Of a stretch of 39,068 nt of DNA, positions 9,001 through 16,949 are shown in pieces. The translations under genes were made by a program, and so were the position numbers. The notes below the pieces were generated by a model. The model searched no databases. It saw nothing but the letters and a program-made list of their open reading frames with translations, and was not told the DNA's origin. How positions within the stretch are numbered: position 1 is the stretch's first letter; each line of letters begins with the position of its first letter. The stretch comes from a virus: IMG/VR virus record IMGVR_UViG_3300032223_000613, positions 1 through 39,068 of that record; one strand, 5' to 3'.

Positions 9001-11113
9001 GGATAACCCAAGTTACCTTGACCAATGGGAGTTTGTAAAAAAGCCTGACCTATCTGCGTGGGTAGATAACAAAGTTTCTTTGGTAAATCGCTACCTTCCA
9101 AGCGCAGAAGTTAAAGACGCGCTTCTTAAGGGTCCAGTAACAGATATCCAAATGCAGAAGATGCTTTCTGGTAAGATGGATAGACTTACTGCTATTCAGC
9201 CAACTGATTTTAACTACGATGGGCTAAGCACGCGAAGCGCAACTGTTCGCGGTGTTGAGCAGATTGAAGCAGGATTGAACCGAGGAATTGGTTTCATCTT
9301 CAAGCAACTTGCTCGTCCGGAGAATCCAATTCGTTGGGCATATGCAGATACCAAGTTTACAGACATTGTTGCTAAGAAGGCAAATATTCTTGCTTCCCAG
9401 GGCGTAGATTTAACAGGGCCAAAGGGTCTTGAAAGAATCAATGCTCTTCGTCAAGCAGCAGTACGTGAGACTATTAAAGATACAGAAGCAACATTCTATA
9501 CTGTTCGTCGGCCACTAAGAGCAATTCAGGCTGCGCGTTTGGCAATGTCTTTCCCTACTGCCACACTTAGTGCGTTCTACCGTTATGGTCGTCTTGCAGT
9601 TAAGAACCCTTACAACACTATGGGCTTCTTGCATTACTACCAAGGTGCATTTGGAAACTTCGGCGTAGACCAATACGGCAACCATGTCACAGACCCAATG
9701 GAAGCACAGTATCTTGTAGTTCCTGGAACAGAAGATTTGCCAAAGATGTTTGGCGCTGGTGGAGTACGTTTGAATGCAAAGTCCCTTGGATTCTTGCTTA
9801 ACTACCCATCTCCTTCTATCTATACATCTCTAAGCGTTGGAGCAATTCAAAAGAATTTCCCAAATTCAGAAGATGTCATGAAGACCATTATGGGTCAATA
9901 CTACGATGTTGTATTCCCATTTGGAACTCAAACCGGTGTTGCAGAATCTATGACGCCTGGCTGGGCTCGTGATGGCTTTAACTGGATTCGCGGTCCAAAG
10001 GCTAGAAAAGATTGGCAAGCATCCGTGCAATCAGTATGGGATTACCATGCTACATTGCGCGAGATGGGTCTTGAGAAGAACACACTAACTGAGAAGCAAG
10101 TTATTGATGAAGCAAATCACTTGTTCCACGTCAAGGCTGCTTTTGAATTTGCATCACCTGCCGGTGTGCCTATCAAGGTTGATACTAAGCCTTTTGATAT
10201 TTTCACTCAGTATTATAAGATTCTCTTCAATAAGTATTCAAGCCAAGGTTTGAGTTATGAAGATGCAAAGACCAAGGCTGGCGATGAGATGATTAGCCAT
10301 CTTGGTGCAGATTTCCCAGTAGATAGAGCAGCAACCGGCAATCACGTTGCTAAGTTCTACATGCCATCTACAATGGAATCATACAAGCGAGTAATGGTTG
10401 ATAACAAAGACCTAGTTGCTCAGTTATATGACTTAGGAAAGAAAGACCCTGCCGGTCCAAAACTTCTAGAACTGCTTACCTATGATGTACCTAATACTGA
10501 TAAGTTTAATAACACAGTATACAACTTGATTTCTGACCCTAATGCGAAGTTGCCTAATGGCGAATTGATGAACAACATCATTCCAAGTATTGCAAAGAAA
10601 GAAGAGATTCTTTCAAACAATAGAACTTGGAATTTGTACTTTGCACACAAGCAAATGATTCTTGATTTGCCTCAGGTTAAGAGTGCTGGATTTACAGCAG
10701 AAACATTTACTCGCATCCCTGGTGCGTCAAATGAGATGAAACTCTTTGCTGATACAGTGCTCAAGAAGCAGAACCCAACTTGGTGGTCAACAGAGTTCCA
10801 GCCTCAGTCAACTGCAGATAAGGCATACATCTGGACTGCTGGTCTTTGGGCGATTACCCATAATCAGAAGTTTATGGATGCTCACGGTCAAAACAAGTTC
10901 TGGCAAGATGCAAAGCAATTTGTAGAGTTGCGTGAAGAAGTAGCCAAGATTTACAATAGTTATCCATCCGGAAGCCAGATGAAAACAATGATTAACAGAG
11001 TCTACCCAACTAACGTTGAGAACACAATGTTACAATGGCATCCTAAGTTGCAAGAACTTATCCAGAAGTACTTAATGAACGATTCCTTGAAGGCGGTAAA
11101 TCCAAATGGCTAA
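6017..11113 (+). CDS. Giant internal virion or DNA-ejection protein
   Basis: A 1698-residue protein, 13% of the window, between the portal region and the capsid genes. The N-terminus is Ala/Gly-rich and hydrophobic with amphipathic character. Residues about 690-850 contain long charged helices likely to form coiled coils. I see no lysozyme, protease or RNA-polymerase motif. Podoviruses of T7 and N4 type carry very large proteins that leave the head with the DNA, and size and position fit that role. With no tape measure in the genome, this protein is the best candidate for building the ejection channel. ATG 6017 follows AAAGGGG. Confidence 0.75.
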   Translation: MSIWDDFTSTIGHYISSMVSGAANSLPNAAVSAAGGLVDAGTNAAVRAAAPTTKLPSTGTQLAQVARDQIAANSPFKVIPIKPSQDLLLKTAVFAENKIISPYVTRPFSTFGLMTDFSSAPLYHDGFQWDDFKVAYNRSKYVSPFQALIKSDIYKATPLGDLTTSILKKGGVDLDKVDLWDNQSIKKSFHDNVVGKWFTGTGDFVESFAEFGGAGKVVGAVAKFGKYAAVETGLGALSKDYTLTQVENDMTQGIQHATTGVGTPTVRGAEVMQMAQTTDPSVLIPKIQKYTTNANLIPLIMEETNPAVIRDLLLADSGHIPALERLAQNGSSDYLMVASDTHNYLKSEAIANNNSLNHLPDDALAKINKAFDDSIARVPEHKRFLDALMDPSTNSPLFGGTGYFPAEPIVGAKEVAAVRKTVSETGAALKARDYSAMGSWAERVLGNRILTRVVRTTGSRSPMGIVGFNGSRPFDAFAEINAQLDNIKVLENGATTIEYEWGKTATASEYRKAVLAAYAKQTTDIGRREIISQLDEHLGHIIARYYGINTAEEIKGYVAAIRGATQDSYSKLVKNGFSVDMNGRLTLSPETQSQLAQSYRFAPWDAFEQDIIRAQTKGNLAAGKRFIQSSGQITRSVLEDGVKYWSFDALARPAFIFKQSYMEPIISATIAQGADFFIKNLPNALDNSLKNNINRFIEASTKVTTLAERKEVSNTVTRIQEQLKTALQNRDMLAAEWEQMYKSGKLSPRTTRENSAYIKSELKKYTKIVDSLEAEIHDAVRPLNLGDESIVSVPSIANLERRIAYIEQSVPSLRNKMGKTIKGVKKSIAELQNEIISLSPDGKKIVELNNKIASAYEDIDMEVKNLGSVRARQADTFGRGTEFKKRYYGKESQYRMVAGKWTNIESLFNDNLLGAAMRDELSNTMTAYNTYAGDMNIGARQAIYSRRAPSGIIDIYHDDYFKELAHVTNQLWRNDPFIKLILADTPKTNLVKWLKDNPSYLDQWEFVKKPDLSAWVDNKVSLVNRYLPSAEVKDALLKGPVTDIQMQKMLSGKMDRLTAIQPTDFNYDGLSTRSATVRGVEQIEAGLNRGIGFIFKQLARPENPIRWAYADTKFTDIVAKKANILASQGVDLTGPKGLERINALRQAAVRETIKDTEATFYTVRRPLRAIQAARLAMSFPTATLSAFYRYGRLAVKNPYNTMGFLHYYQGAFGNFGVDQYGNHVTDPMEAQYLVVPGTEDLPKMFGAGGVRLNAKSLGFLLNYPSPSIYTSLSVGAIQKNFPNSEDVMKTIMGQYYDVVFPFGTQTGVAESMTPGWARDGFNWIRGPKARKDWQASVQSVWDYHATLREMGLEKNTLTEKQVIDEANHLFHVKAAFEFASPAGVPIKVDTKPFDIFTQYYKILFNKYSSQGLSYEDAKTKAGDEMISHLGADFPVDRAATGNHVAKFYMPSTMESYKRVMVDNKDLVAQLYDLGKKDPAGPKLLELLTYDVPNTDKFNNTVYNLISDPNAKLPNGELMNNIIPSIAKKEEILSNNRTWNLYFAHKQMILDLPQVKSAGFTAETFTRIPGASNEMKLFADTVLKKQNPTWWSTEFQPQSTADKAYIWTAGLWAITHNQKFMDAHGQNKFWQDAKQFVELREEVAKIYNSYPSGSQMKTMINRVYPTNVENTMLQWHPKLQELIQKYLMNDSLKAVNPNG

Positions 11114-11960
11114 TAACCCATTATTGACGAATGTTGGTATTGCCCCCGAGAGTACTACCGCATCCTCGTCTACCGTTCTTACATTAATTACTGATGCATC
11201 GGCTCTTTCTCTCCTTCAATCTGCTGCTACAAAGGCTGGGTATACTGGCGCCATCACTAAAGAGATGGTTGCAGATTTTAAGAATAAGTATAATGCAGAA
11301 GTAAAGAAGCAACCTGATTACACAGCAACATCTGGAACTACAAAGACAGAACTTACAGCAGATAATCTTGCTGTAAAATCAACCTCAACTAACCAGACTC
11401 AAGTACAGAAGCCAAGCCTATTTGATGGTGCTACATATGCTTCTGACTATATCTGGTCTAAGGTAGATTTTACTAAAGTTAGTGCCGGCGGTAAAGCACT
11501 TGATGCAATTACTAAGGTTCGTCAGATTGTTAATGACTCCGGCAATCTTGGTGTTTCTCTTGTTGAGATTCAGAATTATGCTCGCCAAATTGGTTCTGGC
11601 AAACTTGATGAAAATGGCCTAACCGCCATTATGAACAAACAGGCAGCGCAGGATTATCCTTTATTTGCTGACAGACTAAATGATACGCCGGGAGCAACTG
11701 TTAAATCATTAGTTGACCCATACATTTCAAGCATTGCAAAGGTTCTTGAAATCCCTAAGGATAGTATTGAACTTAATAATCCATATTTGCAGAAAGCAAT
11801 TCGTCCAGATGGAACAGTTGGCAAGTTGCCTGCAATGTCTATTCCAGACTTTGAGCGTATGCTTATGGATACACCAGAATGGCAAAAGACAAAGCAGGCA
11901 AATGATAAAGCCTATAGTGCTGCTATGGCTCTAAGTAATGCATTAGGAGTACACGCGTAA
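11106..11960 (+). CDS. Putative internal virion protein
   Basis: 284 residues, Ser/Thr/Ala-rich at the N-terminus and helical later. It overlaps the giant gene by 8 bases and the next gene by one base (TAATG), so the three appear translationally coupled and may act as one complex. No recognised domain. A core or ejection role is inferred from linkage. Confidence 0.75.
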   Translation: MANNPLLTNVGIAPESTTASSSTVLTLITDASALSLLQSAATKAGYTGAITKEMVADFKNKYNAEVKKQPDYTATSGTTKTELTADNLAVKSTSTNQTQVQKPSLFDGATYASDYIWSKVDFTKVSAGGKALDAITKVRQIVNDSGNLGVSLVEIQNYARQIGSGKLDENGLTAIMNKQAAQDYPLFADRLNDTPGATVKSLVDPYISSIAKVLEIPKDSIELNNPYLQKAIRPDGTVGKLPAMSIPDFERMLMDTPEWQKTKQANDKAYSAAMALSNALGVHA

Positions 11961-13402
11961 TGGCAATGACATCTGCTCAGAAGGCCGCTGCTGCAAAAGC
12001 CGCAGCCGCTGCTAAAGCCGAAGCCGCTAAAAAGGCTGCCGCTGATTATGCTGCTGCTCATCCAGATAATCCTCTGGGTTTAGAACCAGGTGAACTTGCG
12101 ATGGCTAAGAATGCCAAGGCTGCTGCAGCAGCACGAGCAGGCAATGGTATGCCTTCTCTTAACGATGCAGGAATTAAAACAGCAACAGCATCTACTTCAC
12201 CAAGTGTGGGATATGCTGCATCGCTAGACCCAACTAAGGCTCCTGGATATAACCCTGGCATGGCAGCCGCTATGGCGCCAACTTATGTGACAGAGCCAGT
12301 CACTAAACCAGTTAAATCTAATTTTCCAGCAGTAGGAACAGTACTTCGTTATAATCCTGGAAGCAAAGCAGGAATGCGTATTCCAGTGCTTGCTGATGGT
12401 AATGGTGGCGAATACCTTGGTTCAGAAGAAACTGACCCAGATTATAAGGCACCAGCAGATGCAGTTGTACCTGCAGCAGTTTCCGGAACAGACCGTTCAC
12501 TTGCAATAGATACATTTAAGAATACAATCTCTTTGATGTTCGGTTCAAAAGAAGCGGCTAAGCCTTATGTATCAAAGTTATATGATTTAGTATCTGGCTT
12601 TTACAAGGCAGGTTCTTCAATGGAAGAGTCTATCAACCTTGCCGTAAGAGCAGCATTTGTTGATAAGACAATTCCTGAATTTACAGACCGCTTTAAGGGT
12701 CTATTTGATTTGCAGGCAAAGTACGAAGCAGGCCAGCAAGTTGTTGTTCCAACTGTTGCAGAATATATACAGTCTGAGAATGACATTGCCGATACACTTC
12801 GTAGCGTAGGTCTTGGTGACCTAGCAACACAGGATTATATTAATAACGTCCTCGGTGCTGGTAATTCAGTTAAAACTGTTACCGATAAAATTAGCAATAC
12901 ATTTGCAAGAATTGATAATGCTCCACAAGCATTCAAGGATGCCGTTGCAGCACAGTTCCCATCAGTTGATAGAGTTTCACTAGCCAAGGCTATTCTAGCC
13001 GGACCTGAGGGTGCAGCAGAACTTCAAAAGAACATTGAAAAGACTGGTGTTCTCACTCAAGCAGGAATCCAGGGAGTTACCTTACAAGGTACGCAAGCAG
13101 CAGATATTGTTGCAGGTGGTGGAACATTTGAAAACACCGCATCTAAGTTTGGTGCTGTCGCAACCAACACCCAAGGCATGGGAATGCTCAATCAGATTTA
13201 TGGTTCTCGATATGGTCAGTATGGCCAAAATCAAGCAATTGCACAGCAGTTTGGCATTGGTAATGTTACAGAAGCCAATAGAAACCAGCAGATGCAATTA
13301 AACGCCGAGCAAGCAAACTTCTCTGGTAGTGCAGGAAATCTACAGAGCGCATATGGCGTCACACGCACAGCCTACGGAACATCACCGCAAGGCATAGTAT
13401 AA
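11960..13402 (+). CDS. Putative internal virion protein, Ala-rich
   Basis: 480 residues. The first about 35 residues are almost only Ala and Lys, a basic low-complexity tail that could touch packaged DNA. The middle is helical and the last 80 residues are rich in Gly, Gln, Asn and Tyr. No known domain. It is the last of the coupled trio beginning with the giant protein; a TATAAT overlaps its stop codon. Confidence 0.75.
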   Translation: MAMTSAQKAAAAKAAAAAKAEAAKKAAADYAAAHPDNPLGLEPGELAMAKNAKAAAAARAGNGMPSLNDAGIKTATASTSPSVGYAASLDPTKAPGYNPGMAAAMAPTYVTEPVTKPVKSNFPAVGTVLRYNPGSKAGMRIPVLADGNGGEYLGSEETDPDYKAPADAVVPAAVSGTDRSLAIDTFKNTISLMFGSKEAAKPYVSKLYDLVSGFYKAGSSMEESINLAVRAAFVDKTIPEFTDRFKGLFDLQAKYEAGQQVVVPTVAEYIQSENDIADTLRSVGLGDLATQDYINNVLGAGNSVKTVTDKISNTFARIDNAPQAFKDAVAAQFPSVDRVSLAKAILAGPEGAAELQKNIEKTGVLTQAGIQGVTLQGTQAADIVAGGGTFENTASKFGAVATNTQGMGMLNQIYGSRYGQYGQNQAIAQQFGIGNVTEANRNQQMQLNAEQANFSGSAGNLQSAYGVTRTAYGTSPQGIV

Positions 13403-13436
13403 TAGAATCCTACTCGGGTCGACCGGCACTGAGTAG
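13398..13436 (+). promoter_or_regulatory. Possible capsid-operon promoter and leader hairpin
   Basis: TATAAT (13398-13403) overlaps the upstream stop. It is followed by the inverted repeat CTACTC (13410-13415) / GAGTAG (13431-13436), which encloses the palindrome GGTCGACC (13417-13424). No good -35 box is seen. The 122-base gap before 13525 is the longest in the structural block. A capsid promoter or a processing site is plausible but unproven. Confidence 0.35.
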
Positions 13437-13524
13437 AGTATTAGACCGGTAGTAAGAGCCAGACCCATTTCCCCTAATGGAACCTGTGGCTTACGTTCAA
13501 ACTAACGAAGGGTGGATAGTTGCT

Positions 13525-14010
13525 ATGAGCAACATCAACTGGGATGACGAAGACGACGACAATCTAGATACCGATTACTCTAGCGCATTAGGCGATGACA
13601 ATGACTTGTTAAAGAAGTTGCGTAAGGCAAAGCGTTCAGACGAAAAGCGTATCAAGGAACTCACAGAACAACTTGAGGCTTTCTCAAAGGTTCAGAATGA
13701 GCGCACCGTTAAAGAAATCTTAGAACAAAAGGGCGTTAATCCAAAGGCCGCTCGCTTGATTCTAAAAGACCTAGGCAATGATATTAGTCCAGAGGCAGTT
13801 AATAACTGGCTCGATACTGATGGTGACCTAGTCGGTTTCAGCAGGCAAGAAGAAGCGCCACCGGCTACAGAAATTGACCGTGCTGCATTACGTCAGCAGG
13901 ACATTGTAACCCAAAACGCAATAACGCCTACACAGGCGATGGATGCCTTTGCAAGAATCAATGATGCGCAGAGCGCAGAAGAGATTATTGCAATGATTCA
14001 TAATTCATAA
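13525..14010 (+). CDS. Putative capsid scaffold protein
   Basis: 161 residues from ATG 13525, chosen over the upstream ATG at 13477 because AAGGGTGG lies nine bases before it and the product then starts with an acidic segment (NINWDDEDDDN). Residues about 30-65 are a charged coiled coil (KKLRKAKRSDEKRIKELTEQ). An acidic, coiled-coil protein immediately before the major capsid gene is the usual signature of a scaffold that shapes the procapsid and leaves before maturation. Confidence 0.8.
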   Translation: MSNINWDDEDDDNLDTDYSSALGDDNDLLKKLRKAKRSDEKRIKELTEQLEAFSKVQNERTVKEILEQKGVNPKAARLILKDLGNDISPEAVNNWLDTDGDLVGFSRQEEAPPATEIDRAALRQQDIVTQNAITPTQAMDAFARINDAQSAEEIIAMIHNS

Positions 14011-14041
14011 TCATAGTTTCTAGTCACTTGGAGGTGACATA

Positions 14042-14998
14042 ATGACCGTATCATATACAGATACATCTTCGAGTTCTCTCGGAGGCACCGCAGGTGGTGC
14101 AGGTCTCGTCCAGAAGGCGTATGACCGTCTTCTAGAGTTTGCCCTTCGTGCTCAACCTCTTATCCGCGACGTTGCAGATAAGACACCAGCAAAGCAGAGC
14201 ATTCCAGGTTCAACAGTTGTTCTACAACGCTACGTTGACCTCGACCCAAAGACATCAACACTTACTGAAACAGCAGATGTTGATTCACTCGCACTCTCAA
14301 CACCAACAACAGTAACAATTACACTCGCTGAATACGGCAACTCTGTTCTCGTAACACGCGCTCTTGAGTTGTTCTCACTTGCAGATGTTGACCCAGCAAT
14401 CGCTAACATCATCGCGTTCAACCTTGCCGATTCTGTCGACAACGTCGCAATGACAACTCTTCGTGGTGGTACCAACGTAATCTACTCTGGTGCAACTGCA
14501 ACATCAACAGGTACAATCACTGCTGCTGCTACACTCACTTCTGCTAACGTCCGTAAGGCCGTTGCTAAGTTGCGTGCGGGCAAGGCAGTTCCTCGCAAGG
14601 GCTCATTGTTTTGGGCTGGTATCCACCCAGAAGTTTCACACGACCTTCGTTCTGAAACAGGTTCTGCAGGTTGGTTGCTTCCTAACCAGTACGGTTCCGC
14701 TCAGGACCGCATTTGGGCAGGCGAAATCGGTACCTATGAAGGTGCATTCTTCGTCGAGTCCCCACGTCTTTACAATGCTACCGATGGTGCAGCATCTGCT
14801 CGTAACTATCGTACAATCATTGCAGGACAGCAGGCAATGGCACAGGCTGTTGCCGAAGAACCACACGTCGTTATCGGACCGGTCGTTGACCGTTTGATGC
14901 GTCACCGCCCAATGGGTTGGTACGGAGTTCTTGGTTTCGCACGTTACCGTGAAGAAGCCCTTTACCGTATTGAGTCTGGTTCATCAATCGCATCATAA
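14042..14998 (+). CDS. Major capsid protein, N4-gp56-like
   Basis: 318 residues that form the head shell. The start with a Gly/Ser-rich arm, the segment TETADVDSLAL, and the closing MGWYGVLGFARYREEALYRI match the N4-gp56 capsid family pattern (HK97 fold). ATG 14042 has a strong TTGGAGGTG. The gene uses noticeably more C-ending codons (GAC, AAC, TTC, CTC) than its neighbours, as expected for the most abundant virion protein. A GAAA-loop hairpin follows the stop. Confidence 0.9.
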   Translation: MTVSYTDTSSSSLGGTAGGAGLVQKAYDRLLEFALRAQPLIRDVADKTPAKQSIPGSTVVLQRYVDLDPKTSTLTETADVDSLALSTPTTVTITLAEYGNSVLVTRALELFSLADVDPAIANIIAFNLADSVDNVAMTTLRGGTNVIYSGATATSTGTITAAATLTSANVRKAVAKLRAGKAVPRKGSLFWAGIHPEVSHDLRSETGSAGWLLPNQYGSAQDRIWAGEIGTYEGAFFVESPRLYNATDGAASARNYRTIIAGQQAMAQAVAEEPHVVIGPVVDRLMRHRPMGWYGVLGFARYREEALYRIESGSSIAS

Positions 14999-15013
14999 GT
15001 TGATTGACTGTAG

Positions 15014-15031
15014 GGCTGGAGAAATCCAGCC
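15014..15031 (+). terminator. Hairpin after the capsid gene, possible attenuator
   Basis: GGCTGGA-GAAA-TCCAGCC is a perfect 7-bp stem closed by a GNRA tetraloop, 15 bases after the capsid stop. It is followed by TTATGG rather than a U run, so it is more likely a stability element or partial terminator than a full stop. Confidence 0.5.
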
Positions 15032-15059
15032 TTATGGTAAATTCACTTTAAGGAGCATA

Positions 15060-15329
15060 ATGGCAAACTATATCTTTACTACTCCGATAGTAGAAGAAGG
15101 TCCCTCTGGCGCGGCTCGTCTATTTACATTCTATAGATTGAAGAGGGGCATAAGTGTTGCTAAACGCAATGGCGTTTACGTAACAGAACGTTACTCTGTT
15201 CAGTCAGATGTAAACTCTGCTGAGGAATATTACTTAGGTGGTAGTAATCACATAGTAAATGATACGACAAAGGCTGCCCTCATTGCAGGAAATATTGGAG
15301 TTACGGAAAGCAACTTTACATTAGCATAG
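15060..15329 (+). CDS. Small hypothetical structural-block protein
   Basis: 89 residues from ATG 15060, selected because AAGGAG lies 6 bases upstream; longer readings start inside the capsid gene. The sequence is beta-rich (FTTPIVEEGPSGAARLFTFY) and contains a YSVQSDVNSAEEYYLGG segment typical of small virion proteins of aquatic phages. Function unknown; head decoration or head-tail joining are possible. Confidence 0.8.
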   Translation: MANYIFTTPIVEEGPSGAARLFTFYRLKRGISVAKRNGVYVTERYSVQSDVNSAEEYYLGGSNHIVNDTTKAALIAGNIGVTESNFTLA

Positions 15330-15337
15330 GGGACACT

Positions 15338-15799
15338 ATGGCAAAAAAAGAAGTTTGCGACCATATAGGGAAAGTTCTTGAGTGGGAATATGAACTTAAG
15401 AATGGCAATATGGTTCAATATGTTTCATTGTATGGATGTACCAAATGTACTGCTACAAGTAAAAAATTGTGGCCGGGATTTGGCGAGATGAAAGCCAAGA
15501 GTGACCACATCGTTGGTGACTTCTGGTGTGAGTGTTTTGGTTGCAAGGCCAAGACGCTACAACTGAATGCTGGAGATGCCACTAGGGACATTCCAGATAA
15601 GAAATGGACTTCCGAGTTAAACGAATACAAGGCTGCTAGAGCAGAAGGTATCCAACCCGGAGGAACGACTCGAGCACATATCGAGGCAGCAAGAGAGGCT
15701 TCTGATAATATGGGCAAAGCCTATAATTCAGAAACTATGGCACCAGCACATCAAATCGACAAAAAGGTCGCAGGCGTAATGAAAGAACTAGGAGTATAA
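15338..15799 (+). CDS. Zinc-ribbon protein
   Basis: 153 residues. Cys/His pairs CDH (7-9), CTKC (34-37) and CECFGC (64-69) suggest one or two bound zinc ions in the N-terminal half. The C-terminal half is helical and charged. ATG 15338 follows AGGGGAC. Function unknown; it is made together with virion proteins. Confidence 0.75.
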   Translation: MAKKEVCDHIGKVLEWEYELKNGNMVQYVSLYGCTKCTATSKKLWPGFGEMKAKSDHIVGDFWCECFGCKAKTLQLNAGDATRDIPDKKWTSELNEYKAARAEGIQPGGTTRAHIEAAREASDNMGKAYNSETMAPAHQIDKKVAGVMKELGV

Positions 15800-15800
15800 C

Positions 15801-15968
15801 ATGGCTAAAGGCAAAGTGGAAATGTACGCATCTAAGGGCGCAATGAAGGCGCACGAAAAGGGTGAAGGTAAGAAGATGGCTGCTTTTGAAAAGAAGCAGG
15901 GCATCAAGGATGTTGTTAAGAAGTCAGCACCTAAGTCATCTGTTAAGAAGATGGGTAAAAAGAAGTAA
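15801..15968 (+). CDS. Small lysine-rich protein
   Basis: 55 residues, with about one third Lys and almost no acidic patches (ends SVKKMGKKK). ATG 15801 follows AGGAG. The stop overlaps the next start (TAATG). Composition suggests binding to DNA or to packaged genome inside the head. Not in any family I can name. Confidence 0.75.
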   Translation: MAKGKVEMYASKGAMKAHEKGEGKKMAAFEKKQGIKDVVKKSAPKSSVKKMGKKK

Positions 15969-16252
15969 TGGTTGGGGTAAGAACAACTCCAGGAATTACC
16001 AATAAGGAAGTTAATCCAATTAACCGAGCAGTACATACTTTTACAGGATATATTGGTAACGTTGGTAAAGAGATTAAAGAAACTGCACAAGTATGGAAAG
16101 CAGGTTTTGATATTGCTGGTCCATCAGGTTTGCCAGATGGTGCAGCAAAGACTGCCCTTACTGCAAAGCAGAATGCTCTAGATAAGAAACTTACAAGCGC
16201 AGAGGGTCAACTCTTTGGTGCTATATTCCAGGGGCGTAGGTATAAGAAGTGA
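15968..16252 (+). CDS. Hypothetical virion-block protein
   Basis: 94 residues, coupled to both neighbours (TAATG before, GTGA after). The N-terminal half looks beta/loop; the C-terminal half has a helix (KTALTAKQNALDKKLTSAEG). No domain recognised. Confidence 0.7.
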   Translation: MVGVRTTPGITNKEVNPINRAVHTFTGYIGNVGKEIKETAQVWKAGFDIAGPSGLPDGAAKTALTAKQNALDKKLTSAEGQLFGAIFQGRRYKK

Positions 16253-16431
16253 AAAAAGCGCATCCTGGATTCAAGGCAGTCGCTGCTGGTATCGCAAAGA
16301 AGCAAGGCATTTCAAAAGCCGGAGCCTCTGCAATCCTAGCATCAAGTGCTCGTAAGGCTAGCAAGGCAGCAGTAAAAGCAAACCCACGCCTTAAGAAAAT
16401 TTCTGGCGTTGTAAAGAAGAAAGGTAAATAA
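16249..16431 (+). CDS. Small basic protein, phage virion-associated type
   Basis: 60 residues, GTG start in a GTGA overlap. The pattern PGFKAVAAGIAKKQGISKAG followed by AILASSARKASK recurs in small proteins of aquatic phages. It is strongly basic and helical, with a KKKGK end. A DNA-binding or head-completion role is plausible but not known. Confidence 0.7.
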   Translation: MKKAHPGFKAVAAGIAKKQGISKAGASAILASSARKASKAAVKANPRLKKISGVVKKKGK

Positions 16432-16432
16432 A

Positions 16433-16639
16433 ATGCAAGGTCCAGTATACCCACCAAAAGTGCGTGTAAAGGCTACAGATAATTCTAATACTACCAAAGA
16501 CTTTGGAAATGTTGCCTCTACAACAGGCAATGGCAAGGGAACAATTACCATCACTGGTAAAGTTATCACAAAGCCTAATCCAACGTATGTATATTCAGAA
16601 GGTGACAACCCGGTCACAAGAGTTGTGAAGAGGAAGTAA
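16433..16639 (+). CDS. Small hypothetical protein
   Basis: 68 residues, Thr/Gly/Val-rich and probably beta-stranded, ending in RVVKRK. ATG 16433 follows AAAGGTAAAT, one base after the previous stop. Function unknown. Confidence 0.65.
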   Translation: MQGPVYPPKVRVKATDNSNTTKDFGNVASTTGNGKGTITITGKVITKPNPTYVYSEGDNPVTRVVKRK

Positions 16640-16640
16640 A

Positions 16641-16934
16641 ATGGCTGAAAAGTATAGCAAGAAAACTTGGAATACACAGGTTAAGGTTCCACAGTCTACT
16701 ATTGATACCATCAAGAAGATGGGCATGACTACAGCCCTTTCTATTGCTGGTTCATCAAAGAAGGCTGAGGCTGGTGGATATGTCAGCGCAGATGACCAAA
16801 CATTCCGTGAGGGTGTTCGTCGTATGTACGGAGATACACGCTACCAGAATGCAATCTACAAGGCAAAGGCATCACCAGGACCAATCCAGAATAACCCAAC
16901 ATTGGGTTCTTTGGCTTCTAAGAACTGGCTTTAA
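16641..16934 (+). CDS. Small hypothetical virion-block protein
   Basis: 97 residues from ATG 16641 one base after the previous stop, with AAGAGGAAG upstream. Features include a Tyr/Arg-rich segment (RRMYGDTRYQNAIYKAKA). Unknown function; the repeated tight spacing shows it belongs to the same operon. Confidence 0.65.
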   Translation: MAEKYSKKTWNTQVKVPQSTIDTIKKMGMTTALSIAGSSKKAEAGGYVSADDQTFREGVRRMYGDTRYQNAIYKAKASPGPIQNNPTLGSLASKNWL

Positions 16935-16949
16935 TAGAGAGTGGGGACA

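Noticed and set aside
13375-13403. Full sigma-70 promoter before the capsid genes
   Set aside because: A perfect TATAAT is present but no acceptable -35 box is at 16-18 bases; kept only as a weak regulatory call.
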